Source: a virus. Taken from it: a stretch of 64,000 nucleotides of DNA. Every line of letters starts with the position of its first letter. Positions within the stretch are counted from its first letter, which is position 1. A program made the position numbers and the translations under genes. The notes beneath the pieces were generated by a model, which worked only from the letters and a program-made list of their open reading frames with translations, was not told the origin of the DNA and did not search any database. The DNA is taken from IMG/VR virus record IMGVR_UViG_3300044974_001280, positions 1-64,000 of that record. One strand, 5' to 3'. Positions 8,527 through 16,408 of this stretch are shown piece after piece.

Positions 8527-9542
8527 AGGTAGGATATAAAACTTCTTCTGAAATCCAGATCTCTCCCGAGCAAAAAGGAGAGATGAATTTACCCAAAGCG
8601 ACTGCCCGTAATTCAGACACAATAGTATCAATAATCACACAACAACAACAGTCCATGGAACATAAATATTTAGTTTGGCACATCGAAGGAGGTTTGGGTA
8701 AAAATGTTGCGGCTACTTCTCTTCTTTTACCCCTGGTAGAGAGATATCCCGAGAGAAAAATAATTGTGGTGGCTTCTTACCCTGAGGTTTTTTTAAACAA
8801 TCCGAACATCTATCGAGTTTATCGAGTTGGTATGACACCGTATTTTTATGACGATTACATTTTGGGTAAGGACACTTTAGTTTTTCGGCAAGAGCCTTAT
8901 TTTCAAAGCGGGCATATTCTGAAACAGAAACATCTGATTCAAAATTGGGCGGATCTTCTAGGATTAGATCTGGTTCAAAATCCTCTGCCTGATTTGAGAT
9001 TTAATATGGTTCAAAGCCAATTAACGAGCAATTGGAAAAGGGAAAGACCCATCTGTCTTATTCAAACAAACGGAGGACCCTTAGAAAATCAAGCCTACAC
9101 CTATGCCTGGACCCGAGATATTCCTATCGATTGGGCAATCTATCTGGCCAACAAGCTTTCCGACGTGTACCACATCATACAGGTCACTAGACCAGGTTCT
9201 CCTCAAATTCCCGGAGCTGAAGTGATTACTTCTCACTTGACCTCCTCTGATCTTTTTTCGCTCCTCAAAATGTCGGAAAAAAGAATTCTGATCGATTCTT
9301 GTCTCCAGCACGCCGCGGCAGCCTTCGGACTTCATGCTTTTGTTTTTTGGATAGGAACATCACCTGAGAACTTTGGTTACGGCTTGCATACTAACATCAA
9401 AGCCCTCCCACCTACAGGACAAACAAAGATGGTGGACTCTTATCTCTTCGATTATTCTTTTGACGGCGTTCTACACGAATGCCCCTATCAAAACGTGAAT
9501 GATATGTTTGATCCCACCCACTTAGAACAGATCTTTGTATGA
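8523..9542 (+). CDS. GT9-like (heptosyltransferase-type) glycosyltransferase
   Basis: This 339-residue protein carries a GT9-like pattern. YLVWHIEGGLGKNVAATSL near residues 49-67 matches the N-terminal nucleotide-binding loop, and IDSCLQHAAAAFGLHAFVFW near 259-278 matches the C-terminal donor-binding segment of ADP-heptose:LPS heptosyltransferases. The first ~44 residues are low-complexity and atypical. An in-frame ATG at 8655 (MEHKYLVWH) would give a 295-residue protein starting at the conserved strand and may be the true start. The annotated ATG overlaps the sulfotransferase stop. Heptose or another ADP/GDP sugar is the likely donor by family resemblance only. Confidence 0.65.
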   Translation: MKVGYKTSSEIQISPEQKGEMNLPKATARNSDTIVSIITQQQQSMEHKYLVWHIEGGLGKNVAATSLLLPLVERYPERKIIVVASYPEVFLNNPNIYRVYRVGMTPYFYDDYILGKDTLVFRQEPYFQSGHILKQKHLIQNWADLLGLDLVQNPLPDLRFNMVQSQLTSNWKRERPICLIQTNGGPLENQAYTYAWTRDIPIDWAIYLANKLSDVYHIIQVTRPGSPQIPGAEVITSHLTSSDLFSLLKMSEKRILIDSCLQHAAAAFGLHAFVFWIGTSPENFGYGLHTNIKALPPTGQTKMVDSYLFDYSFDGVLHECPYQNVNDMFDPTHLEQIFV

Positions 9543-10000
9543 TCTATTGGTTTACCGGTCAGCCGGGGGCTGGAAAAACAACCCTGGCCAAAGCTTTGAA
9601 GGAGACTTTGGAAATGCAAAACTCGAAAGAGGTAATGCACATTGATGGGGATGATATTCGATCCATCTTTAACAACACAGATTACAGCAGAGCTGGACGA
9701 GAAAAAAACATTCAATTAGCTCAACAGATTTCTCATTTTTTATCTATCAAGGGTCTGGATGTTGTGGTTAGTCTGGTGTCACCTTATTTGGAACAGAGAG
9801 AAGAGTTCAAAAAAAGGATGGGCTCCTCCTTGCAAGAAATTTACGTGCACACAACTGAAATCAGAGGCAGAGAAAAATTCCACGTCGAAGACTACGAAAA
9901 ACCTGAAACTAATTTTATTGAAGTAGATACTACTAATACTTCTATCATCTCAAGTCTAAATCAATTCTATGACCAAAAAATTTTCCCTTTTCATCGGTAG
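9539..10000 (+). CDS. cysC: Adenylylsulfate (APS) kinase, CysC-like
   Basis: This 153-residue P-loop kinase begins MIYWFTGQPGAGKTTLAKAL, with Walker A at residues 7-14. HIDGDDIRSIFN near 34-45 matches the APS-kinase DGDxxR signature, and VVVSLVSPYLEQRE near 75-88 matches the ISPxxxxR-type region. The late FHVEDYEKPETNFIEVDT segment also fits CysC. The enzyme phosphorylates APS to PAPS, the donor for the sulfotransferase at 7705. Length is somewhat below the usual ~200 residues. It overlaps both neighbours, so it is part of one operon. A related but different small-molecule kinase is the main alternative. Confidence 0.75.
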   Translation: MIYWFTGQPGAGKTTLAKALKETLEMQNSKEVMHIDGDDIRSIFNNTDYSRAGREKNIQLAQQISHFLSIKGLDVVVSLVSPYLEQREEFKKRMGSSLQEIYVHTTEIRGREKFHVEDYEKPETNFIEVDTTNTSIISSLNQFYDQKIFPFHR

Positions 10001-10325
10001 GTGGCAGCCTTTACACGAGGGACATAAACATATTTTTAATGAGAGATTAAAATTAGGTAAGAATGTCTGGATAGCTATTCGAGATGTTACGCCCGATGAA
10101 AACCAACCCTGGACTGCTTCAGAAATCAAAGACAATATAGAAAAAATTTACTCTCGGGAAATCTCGGAGGGAAGGATTATTGTTACCATAGTTCCTGATA
10201 TTGAATCTATTAACTATGGTAGAGGAGTAGGCTATGAGATTATAGAACACGTGGTCCCAGCTGAAATTGCTTCTATTTCTGCTACCAGCATCAGAGAACA
10301 GATGAGAAAAGAAGGAACTTTATAG
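9969..10325 (+). CDS. HIGH-motif nucleotidyltransferase (NadM/cytidylyltransferase-like)
   Basis: This 118-residue protein has FIGRWQPLHEGHKHIF near residues 8-23, the G-R-x-Q-P-x-H-x-G-H nucleotide-binding motif of NMN-adenylyltransferase-like and cytidylyltransferase enzymes. SISATSIREQMRK near its C-terminus is the matching ISxTxIR motif. It overlaps the APS kinase by 32 bases. It would transfer AMP or CMP to a phosphorylated substrate. In context it could make APS, a nucleotide-activated sugar such as ADP-heptose, or NAD. The sequence does not decide between these, and it is not a canonical ATP sulfurylase. Confidence 0.65.
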   Translation: MTKKFSLFIGRWQPLHEGHKHIFNERLKLGKNVWIAIRDVTPDENQPWTASEIKDNIEKIYSREISEGRIIVTIVPDIESINYGRGVGYEIIEHVVPAEIASISATSIREQMRKEGTL

Positions 10326-10334
10326 ATATAAAAC

Positions 10335-10607
10335 ATGAACCAAGAATCTAAACTAACACCAGAAGAGTTAGAAAAAATCATCACTCTTAGAGACAGCATT
10401 AGAACCAATGTTGAAAAAATTGGCAAGATGAACATCCAAAAATACTTCCTTCAAAAGGAACTGGATTTTGTCAATGAACAATTGTCTGCCCTTTATGACG
10501 AAAGCATGACCCTGTCAGAGCAGGAAAAGGCATCGATTCAAGAAATTGTTACAAAATACGGCGAGGGTCAATTAGATTTCTCAACAGGAGTTTACTCTAA
10601 GTCATAA
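10335..10607 (+). CDS. Hypothetical small helical protein
   Basis: The 90-residue product starts MNQESKLTPEELEKI and is predicted almost wholly alpha-helical and charged, with a heptad-like pattern (KIGKMNIQKYFLQKELDFV). It lies 9 bases after the nucleotidyltransferase and 2 bases before a glycosyltransferase, hence is cotranscribed with the island. A GATATAAA sequence immediately upstream is a weak late promoter variant. No family is recognised; a small coiled-coil adaptor is possible. Confidence 0.6.
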   Translation: MNQESKLTPEELEKIITLRDSIRTNVEKIGKMNIQKYFLQKELDFVNEQLSALYDESMTLSEQEKASIQEIVTKYGEGQLDFSTGVYSKS

Positions 10608-10609
10608 AG

Positions 10610-11674
10610 ATGACTCCAGTAGAGGTTCTCAGAAGTACCAAAAGGCATCTATTAAAATCCCTGTGGGAAGTTCAAAAGGCACTGGATGAAGCTACCAATT
10701 CACAATTGAGAATTCTTTACGTGGCCCCTCATCTTTCTACAGGAGGTATGCCACAGTACCTATATAAACTCATTGAAATTTTCAATACCCAGGCGGATGT
10801 TTACTGTTTAGAATACAGCAACATCTCTGACGAGTACGTCGTGCAAAGAAACAAAATTCAAAAATTACTAGGCAGCAGATATTACCGGATAGACGATCAC
10901 GAGGACAAGAGTCAGTTTTTGCAAATTCTAGACGAGATCTGTCCAGATGTCATTCATTTTCAAGATTTTGTAGAATTCTTTTTGGATAGGAAAATCTGCG
11001 AACACGTCTATGCCTACAATCGGCCCTGGTACATCATGGAAACCCCTCACTCTTCGGCCAATGTACCGAGTGACAAATATTGGTTACCTGACAAACTAGT
11101 TATGGTCAATCAGTGGATGGCGGATAAATTTTCCGACTGTGGCATTCCGACCGATGTTTTAGAATACCCTATTGAGCATTTTGAAAGAAGAATCTCCCGA
11201 TCAGAAGCCCAAGGAATCCTGGGTTTAGACCCTGGAAAGAAACACGTTATCAATGTCGGTCTTTTCACTCCGGGAAAAAATCAAGGTGAACTGATATCCT
11301 TTGCTAGCCAGATGTTGGATTTGCCCGTTGAGTTTCATTTCATCGGCAACACGGCAGTTAATTTTCAAGAATATTGGCAGCCTCTCGTTTCAAATCTTCC
11401 TGAAAACTGTCGTGTGTGGGGAGAAAGAGGGGACGCCGAAATTTTTTATCAAGCGGCAGATCTGTTTGTTTTTAATTCAACTTGGGAACTGAATCCAATT
11501 GTTATTAAAGAATGTCTTTCTTGGCAACTTCCGATCCTCATGAGACGTCTGACCTCATACGGTGATTTCTACGACACTGATCCCTTAGTAACTTATTTAG
11601 AAGAAGGAACTACAGGCTTGGATTTTGAAACAAATCTTGATAGACTAAAAAATTTAGTGCAGCCAGAATCATGA
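10610..11674 (+). CDS. GT4-family glycosyltransferase (GT-B fold)
   Basis: A 354-residue GT-B enzyme. After a 30-residue helical lead, LRILYVAPHLSTGGMPQYL near residues 33-51 is the N-terminal nucleotide-fold entry with the G-G loop of GT4 enzymes. INVGLFTPGKNQGELI near 204-219 opens the donor domain, and ELNPIVIKE near 293-301 is the E-x7-E donor motif. It starts 2 bases after the preceding small gene and overlaps the heptosyltransferase gene by 4 bases. Acceptor and donor are unknown. Confidence 0.8.
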   Translation: MTPVEVLRSTKRHLLKSLWEVQKALDEATNSQLRILYVAPHLSTGGMPQYLYKLIEIFNTQADVYCLEYSNISDEYVVQRNKIQKLLGSRYYRIDDHEDKSQFLQILDEICPDVIHFQDFVEFFLDRKICEHVYAYNRPWYIMETPHSSANVPSDKYWLPDKLVMVNQWMADKFSDCGIPTDVLEYPIEHFERRISRSEAQGILGLDPGKKHVINVGLFTPGKNQGELISFASQMLDLPVEFHFIGNTAVNFQEYWQPLVSNLPENCRVWGERGDAEIFYQAADLFVFNSTWELNPIVIKECLSWQLPILMRRLTSYGDFYDTDPLVTYLEEGTTGLDFETNLDRLKNLVQPES

Positions 11675-12855
11675 AAAACAGAGGTATCAAAGTTTACACC
11701 GAGGTAATCAGACAGAAAAAATCCAGAGTTCCTGATCAAACGGGTTTTGTATTCACCTTTGATTATGGACCAAAAGTGGTGATGAGTGGTAATAATCCAG
11801 AGCTCAAAAGAACCGTTAAGTTTTGGGACAAAAAAAATTCTAAATACGAGTATATTGGTGAAATACAGCCTGGTCTTTTTACAACTTTGTTTAGAAAATG
11901 GTATACCCCCTGGGTAGCTGAAATTTTTGATGGAGAAGAAAAGATTTGGTCGTATGATTTCGAGGAAAATCTCAAGGGCCAAAAAATTTTAGTATCTATT
12001 GACAGTGCCTCTATAGGAGATACTCTAGCCTGGATGCCTGTTATAGCTAAATTTGGTCAAAAGCACGAAGCTGAACTACTGGTCAGTACTTTTTGGAATC
12101 CTCTTCTATCTAATTTTTTTGAGAGCATTCAATTCGTAAATCCTGGCTATCGTCATCCCTCCATTCACAGCATTTTCGGAATTGGTTGGTACGAGGAGGA
12201 CGATAGATACAAACACCCCAGAGATCCAAGAACCATTTCTCTCCAGCACGTGGCTTCGGATCTTCTAGGGATCGAAGAGACCTCAGAATTGCTGATGCCT
12301 AACATCTCAGCCCAACTGGGATCTCAGCCTCGTCCTATCGAAGAAAAATATGTTTGTATAGCAACTGAATCGACAGCTAACGCAAAACATTGGCACTATC
12401 CTGGAGGATGGCAAGAGATAGTTAATTATTTAAGAGAACTCGGTTACAAGGTTGTAGTAATTCATGAACAAGCCAACAGATTAGAAAATGTAGAGGATCG
12501 CACTGGTTCAATTGATCTTTGGGAAAGAATGGTAATGCTGCATCACGCAGAGTTTTTTATTGGGATAGGGTCTGGAATTTCTTGGTTGTCCTGGGCGGTG
12601 AACGTTCCTGTCGTCATGATCTCTGGATTTTCTCTCCCTTTTTGTGAATTTTCCACCCGAAATTATCGGGTGATAAATCCCCATGTGTGTCACGGATGTT
12701 TCAACGATCCAAGATTTAAATTCGATAAAGGAGACTGGAACTGGTGTCCTAAATTAAAAAACACGGAGAGAATTTTTGAGTGTACGCGTCAGATCACTCC
12801 TGGAATGGTTAAAGAGGCCATTCACAATCTAATTCAAGATATTTCTCAGGGCTAA
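11671..12855 (+). CDS. Autotransporter strand-loop-strand O-heptosyltransferase (TibC/Aah-like)
   Basis: This 394-residue protein matches the BAHT family, which O-glycosylates Ser in beta-solenoid autotransporters. Evidence includes SIDSASIGDTLAWMPVIAKF near residues 110-129, VSTFWNPLLSNFF, ATESTANAKHWHYPGGWQEI near 230-249, and GIGSGISWLSWA near 292-303. A four-Cys cluster (CHGC, then WCP and FEC) near 337-370 resembles the iron finger of TibC. The first ~90 residues form the extra N-terminal beta domain typical of this family. The gene ends the island and overlaps the GT4 gene. The obvious candidate substrate in the window is the repeat fibre at 1-4878. Homologues use ADP-heptose. Confidence 0.82.
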   Translation: MKNRGIKVYTEVIRQKKSRVPDQTGFVFTFDYGPKVVMSGNNPELKRTVKFWDKKNSKYEYIGEIQPGLFTTLFRKWYTPWVAEIFDGEEKIWSYDFEENLKGQKILVSIDSASIGDTLAWMPVIAKFGQKHEAELLVSTFWNPLLSNFFESIQFVNPGYRHPSIHSIFGIGWYEEDDRYKHPRDPRTISLQHVASDLLGIEETSELLMPNISAQLGSQPRPIEEKYVCIATESTANAKHWHYPGGWQEIVNYLRELGYKVVVIHEQANRLENVEDRTGSIDLWERMVMLHHAEFFIGIGSGISWLSWAVNVPVVMISGFSLPFCEFSTRNYRVINPHVCHGCFNDPRFKFDKGDWNWCPKLKNTERIFECTRQITPGMVKEAIHNLIQDISQG

Positions 12856-12866
12856 TAATTTCTAGG

Positions 12867-12874
12867 GATATATA
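12867..12874 (+). promoter_or_regulatory. Late promoter element (GATATATA)
   Basis: This is an exact copy 29 bases before the structural gene at 12904, followed by a leader hairpin. It separates the glycan island from the virion operon. Confidence 0.65.
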
Positions 12875-12875
12875 G

Positions 12876-12901
12876 GAAACGATGCTAAATAAAATCGTTT
12901 C
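12876..12901 (+). promoter_or_regulatory. Leader hairpin before the 12904 gene
   Basis: GAAACGAT (12876-12883) pairs perfectly with ATCGTTTC (12894-12901) around a 10-base AU-rich loop. It lies between the late promoter element and the ATG at 12904, so it would form at the 5' end of the late transcript, two bases before the start codon. It could modulate translation or stabilise the RNA. Confidence 0.45.
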
Positions 12902-12903
12902 TT

Positions 12904-15453
12904 ATGTCCATTGTTCCTCCTAATAAAGCTCCCTTTGAAGGTTTACCTGTCTACAATGGCAATGGCAAACAATTAAACATTACTGACCCCAGATATGCAT
13001 ATCAGGATAATCTCCCTAACACGGAGAAGGTAGTAGATTCTAGTACCAATAACCTTTACAGCACAATCGATGCAGCTACGGCTAGAGCCATTCAGATAGG
13101 ATGTAACGGACACCACGTTGTTTTAGGCAGCGATGGTGTTTATTACTATGCTCCCTGTGCTACTGAAACCTGGTTGGTAGAAAGACTTGAACAATTAGAC
13201 AGTGCTCTCAACTTCACCTATATTGGAAACTATCGGGTTTTAAGCTGGGATGCTCCTTTCTATTATGTCAATTCTTTTGATGGCTGGATCATAGATACGG
13301 CGGGTGCTGTTAATGCCTATCCCATTAACTTGGATACAGTCTCCAATGCACAGATCACCAATGACATTGCTATAGATTTTAGATATTCGGTGGACGGAGA
13401 GACATGGTCCTTGTGGGTACCAGTTGGAACAGCACTGACCGGTTACAATAAATCTTCCACTTCGGGGGAAAAAGCCGAGATTTTTTCCATTCCTCTTAAT
13501 CCAACTAAACCTTTCTATCCAGAATTTAGATTTACTTCGGTGGTGGTAAATCAGGATGGCACTATTGCCTATTCCACCGATCAGCCAATCGATCCCAGTG
13601 TAGTAATAGTTTCTTTTGATCTTGATTTGACATATAATACCAATGTAGTGGATGGACCTGATAAGTTGGTGATCCGCAATCCTGTCCCTCAATGTTCTCC
13701 CGAAAAATCAAATCGGCCAGTTGTTTTTAACGAATGTGGTCCCTTCACTTTTCAGCCCTACAACATTAACAAGGCGATCAATTTGTATCAGGATTTGAGC
13801 TTAATAGTCAACCGGATGTTTGGTTTTGAAACTAATTACTATTCGGTGCAACCACAGTCTAGATCCAAGGACGTTATTCTTAAGGAATGGACTTTATTTG
13901 ATGTGGTAGAGGAAAAATGTGTCAAGGTCATGGTTCCCCAGAATCAGTTCCCAGACAATAAGGTGAACTACGATCCCTTTGGTATTTCTTTTGAAGAGCC
14001 CTTTGAAGTTCATATCGACAAAATTTATTTCGAATCCCTTTTCGGAAGAGGATCCCAGCCCCGAAAGAGGGACATCATTTATTTTCCTTTAACCAATAGG
14101 ATCTATGAAATAAACTCAACCTACCTGTTCAGAGATTTCATGTACTCCCCTGTTTATTTCAAATTGGAACTCAAAAAGTACAACCCAAAATCAAATACTT
14201 ATTTCAGAGATCCTGCCTACAAGGAAGAACTGGATGGTATAGCGATCAACTCCCAAGAGCTTTTCGGTCAAGAAACAACCTCGCAAGAAGAACAGATCAC
14301 AAAACCTCAACAGTACGTCACAACCACCAATGAAAGGGGTATAGATCCAACTCGGGGTTATGTCTATCAGAATTTACCTATCATCAACTACGAATTGAAC
14401 AACAACTGGACCATTATTTTAAACCAGTATTACGACCTGAACGATGCCTTTTTGACGGACAGCAATTTTCAATTCGAACCCAACAAATACCGCAATGCGG
14501 TCAGATACAGAGTTGCTCCAAAACTGGATTCAAACGGAGAAATTGCTTATTCTTCTTGGTTTAGCCTCAAAAATTACGTCAACGAGAATTCATTGACTAA
14601 AAAACCATTCCCCCCGTTGGCAATGGTGAAAGAAGGTGAAACCGAGTCTAGAATAGTTTACAATACCTATCCCTACAAACACGGCTTGAGCGTCTGGAGA
14701 GGATTCGATTCTAACCCGGAGGGCTATGTGGCCATTAAATCTGATGCCAACCACAGTGGAGGATTTATGGTCTCTTCGGTCATAGATCCGTATAAATTTT
14801 CAGTGGTTAATCCCAATACTCCTTTCTCTCAGGGAACAACCCCTCTCAAAATGCAGAAGGCACAGGCCCGAAATTTAATTTCGGCAGATCTCATCAATAG
14901 TATAGGTCAACTAGAGGGTTTTAGGATCGACCTGATCCATTCGGGAGTTCAGGAACCTGGTAACACCAATTTCATTCAAGAAGGGTCGATTCAGATTTAT
15001 CTCAATTCTTTAACCTATAATTCCAAACTCCAATTCGTTCCCCAACTGGGAGACTGGTACGGGGTAGTAGTGAATATTTCTAATAAGTACCAACAAATGT
15101 CTATCAACATTTGGGGCTTATCCTATGATCCCAATAATCCACAAGAACAAACTTCTGAATTAATCCCTCTCCATCAGGATTTTGTGGCTTTAACCCAAAC
15201 CTACACCTTCGATTTACCCAGACAAATAGTAGAAGATGTAGCAAATCCTCTTTATGGCACCAATAATAACAGTTATCGTATTTACACCTCTCCGCTGTTG
15301 TTAAGCAACATCAGAATTTTCAATTCCATGATCGATATAGATAAACAATCGATTGTCCTGAACCAGAATGTGGTCAGAGATTCTCAGTTAGCCCAGATCA
15401 TCGACAACGCCAAACCAACCTTAGCTATTCCTAAAATTTTGAGAAAGGGGTAG
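12904..15453 (+). CDS. Large virion structural protein, neck/baseplate type (contains gp14-like segment)
   Basis: This 849-residue protein has no signal or membrane segment. A central region around residues 340-430, including RKRDIIYFPLTNRIYEIN, resembles the segment of T4-like neck protein gp14 and baseplate proteins that reads D-x-I-Y-F-P near the middle. The rest, rich in Asn, Tyr and Pro, looks beta-structured; a C-terminal domain near 680-800 resembles a concanavalin-like fold by hydrophobic pattern only. It has its own late promoter 29 bases upstream and precedes the terminase genes, where T4 places genes 13-15. Structural role is likely; exact identity is uncertain. Confidence 0.55.
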   Translation: MSIVPPNKAPFEGLPVYNGNGKQLNITDPRYAYQDNLPNTEKVVDSSTNNLYSTIDAATARAIQIGCNGHHVVLGSDGVYYYAPCATETWLVERLEQLDSALNFTYIGNYRVLSWDAPFYYVNSFDGWIIDTAGAVNAYPINLDTVSNAQITNDIAIDFRYSVDGETWSLWVPVGTALTGYNKSSTSGEKAEIFSIPLNPTKPFYPEFRFTSVVVNQDGTIAYSTDQPIDPSVVIVSFDLDLTYNTNVVDGPDKLVIRNPVPQCSPEKSNRPVVFNECGPFTFQPYNINKAINLYQDLSLIVNRMFGFETNYYSVQPQSRSKDVILKEWTLFDVVEEKCVKVMVPQNQFPDNKVNYDPFGISFEEPFEVHIDKIYFESLFGRGSQPRKRDIIYFPLTNRIYEINSTYLFRDFMYSPVYFKLELKKYNPKSNTYFRDPAYKEELDGIAINSQELFGQETTSQEEQITKPQQYVTTTNERGIDPTRGYVYQNLPIINYELNNNWTIILNQYYDLNDAFLTDSNFQFEPNKYRNAVRYRVAPKLDSNGEIAYSSWFSLKNYVNENSLTKKPFPPLAMVKEGETESRIVYNTYPYKHGLSVWRGFDSNPEGYVAIKSDANHSGGFMVSSVIDPYKFSVVNPNTPFSQGTTPLKMQKAQARNLISADLINSIGQLEGFRIDLIHSGVQEPGNTNFIQEGSIQIYLNSLTYNSKLQFVPQLGDWYGVVVNISNKYQQMSINIWGLSYDPNNPQEQTSELIPLHQDFVALTQTYTFDLPRQIVEDVANPLYGTNNNSYRIYTSPLLLSNIRIFNSMIDIDKQSIVLNQNVVRDSQLAQIIDNAKPTLAIPKILRKG

Positions 15454-15459
15454 AGTTTG

Positions 15460-15467
15460 GATATATA
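15460..15467 (+). promoter_or_regulatory. Late promoter element (GATATATA) before the terminase genes
   Basis: This exact copy lies 31 bases before the ATG at 15499. GTTTG (15455-15459) and CAAAC (15473-15477) form a 5-bp inverted repeat around it. Confidence 0.65.
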
Positions 15468-15498
15468 AATTTCAAACCGAGCCTAAAAGTTCTAAGCT

Positions 15499-16401
15499 AT
15501 GCCTAGAAGAAAACCAAAAGTTCCCAAAGAAGTCCAGGAAAAAATTAAGATTTCACTGGATAAAATCCTCCTGGACGAGAATTTGGATCAGAGTGTGGTG
15601 GAGGTGGGAGATCTACCTAGACTTAAAACCACAGGGGTTTTAGATTTTATTGATGTATCACAATCCACAGGAACCGACTCCAGAGATCTAGTGGAATCCA
15701 TGGCCAAATTTCACGTTGATGACAACCTGGTTGACGAGACAAGCTATATTCAGGCTAGAAAAAAACTAGATTCTTCAAATCTGGCTTTAATGATGATGCA
15801 GTTTAAAACTGCCCAACACGCCATCACTAAATTAGTAGAGGAAATAGATTTAGGAAACACCGCACCTAAGATGTTTGAAGTCTTAGCCCATTTGCAGGGA
15901 CAAATCATTCAGATGCCAAAAGATCTCCAGAATTACATTGAAAGATCCGAAAATTCCTACAAGAATTTGAACAAGGATCTGGAGAAAAAAACAACCTCCG
16001 GTTCCATTGATATTCATCAGCCCGGCATGGTGTCTACCCATACCCAGCCTTCTGGATTTCATAACGGTCATTCTCACCAAAATCCGAATTTTGGATCTGG
16101 CCAAGTGTACAGAAATCAAGACTCAAACCAAAATCAGGTTAACTCCCAAGATCAACCCGGAGCCCAACAGGGACAAAACCCTACTGGGAGGGACAACCTG
16201 ATTAAGGTCAGAGGAACTAAAAGTTTAATGGAAGGACTTAGAGACATTATCGGAGCTGAGATACAAGACGTTAACGTTGTGGAAGAACAGAGCGAAACCG
16301 CAGTCGTTAATGCCCGACAAAAAGTAGAATCGGATGGCTTGAAAAGCATTAGTGTGGCTGAAGAAAAAGGATTTGATATTGACGATGAACTTTTTCAATA
16401 A
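15499..16401 (+). CDS. Putative terminase small subunit (gp16-like)
   Basis: This 300-residue protein lies directly before the large terminase with an 8-base gap, as gene 16 does in T4. A helical core near residues 90-165 (LALMMMQFKTAQHAITKL to MPKDLQNYIE) fits the central oligomerisation helices of small terminases. Residues ~170-230 are a Gln/Asn/Pro/Ser linker and the C-terminus is acidic. It is almost twice the length of T4 gp16 because of this linker. Assignment rests mainly on synteny and helix pattern. It would bind the viral DNA and stimulate gp17. Confidence 0.6.
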   Translation: MPRRKPKVPKEVQEKIKISLDKILLDENLDQSVVEVGDLPRLKTTGVLDFIDVSQSTGTDSRDLVESMAKFHVDDNLVDETSYIQARKKLDSSNLALMMMQFKTAQHAITKLVEEIDLGNTAPKMFEVLAHLQGQIIQMPKDLQNYIERSENSYKNLNKDLEKKTTSGSIDIHQPGMVSTHTQPSGFHNGHSHQNPNFGSGQVYRNQDSNQNQVNSQDQPGAQQGQNPTGRDNLIKVRGTKSLMEGLRDIIGAEIQDVNVVEEQSETAVVNARQKVESDGLKSISVAEEKGFDIDDELFQ

Positions 16402-16408
16402 ATCTTAG

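Noticed and set aside
8531-8539. GATATAAA inside the GT9-like gene considered as a late promoter
   Set aside because: It is a one-base variant within coding sequence with no gene start at a suitable distance, apart from a weak alternative start.
9969-10325. Assignment as ATP sulfurylase or HldE C-terminal domain
   Set aside because: The G-R-x-Q-P-x-H-x-G-H motif and 118-residue length fit NadM-like nucleotidyltransferases better. The context is suggestive only, so the substrate was left open.
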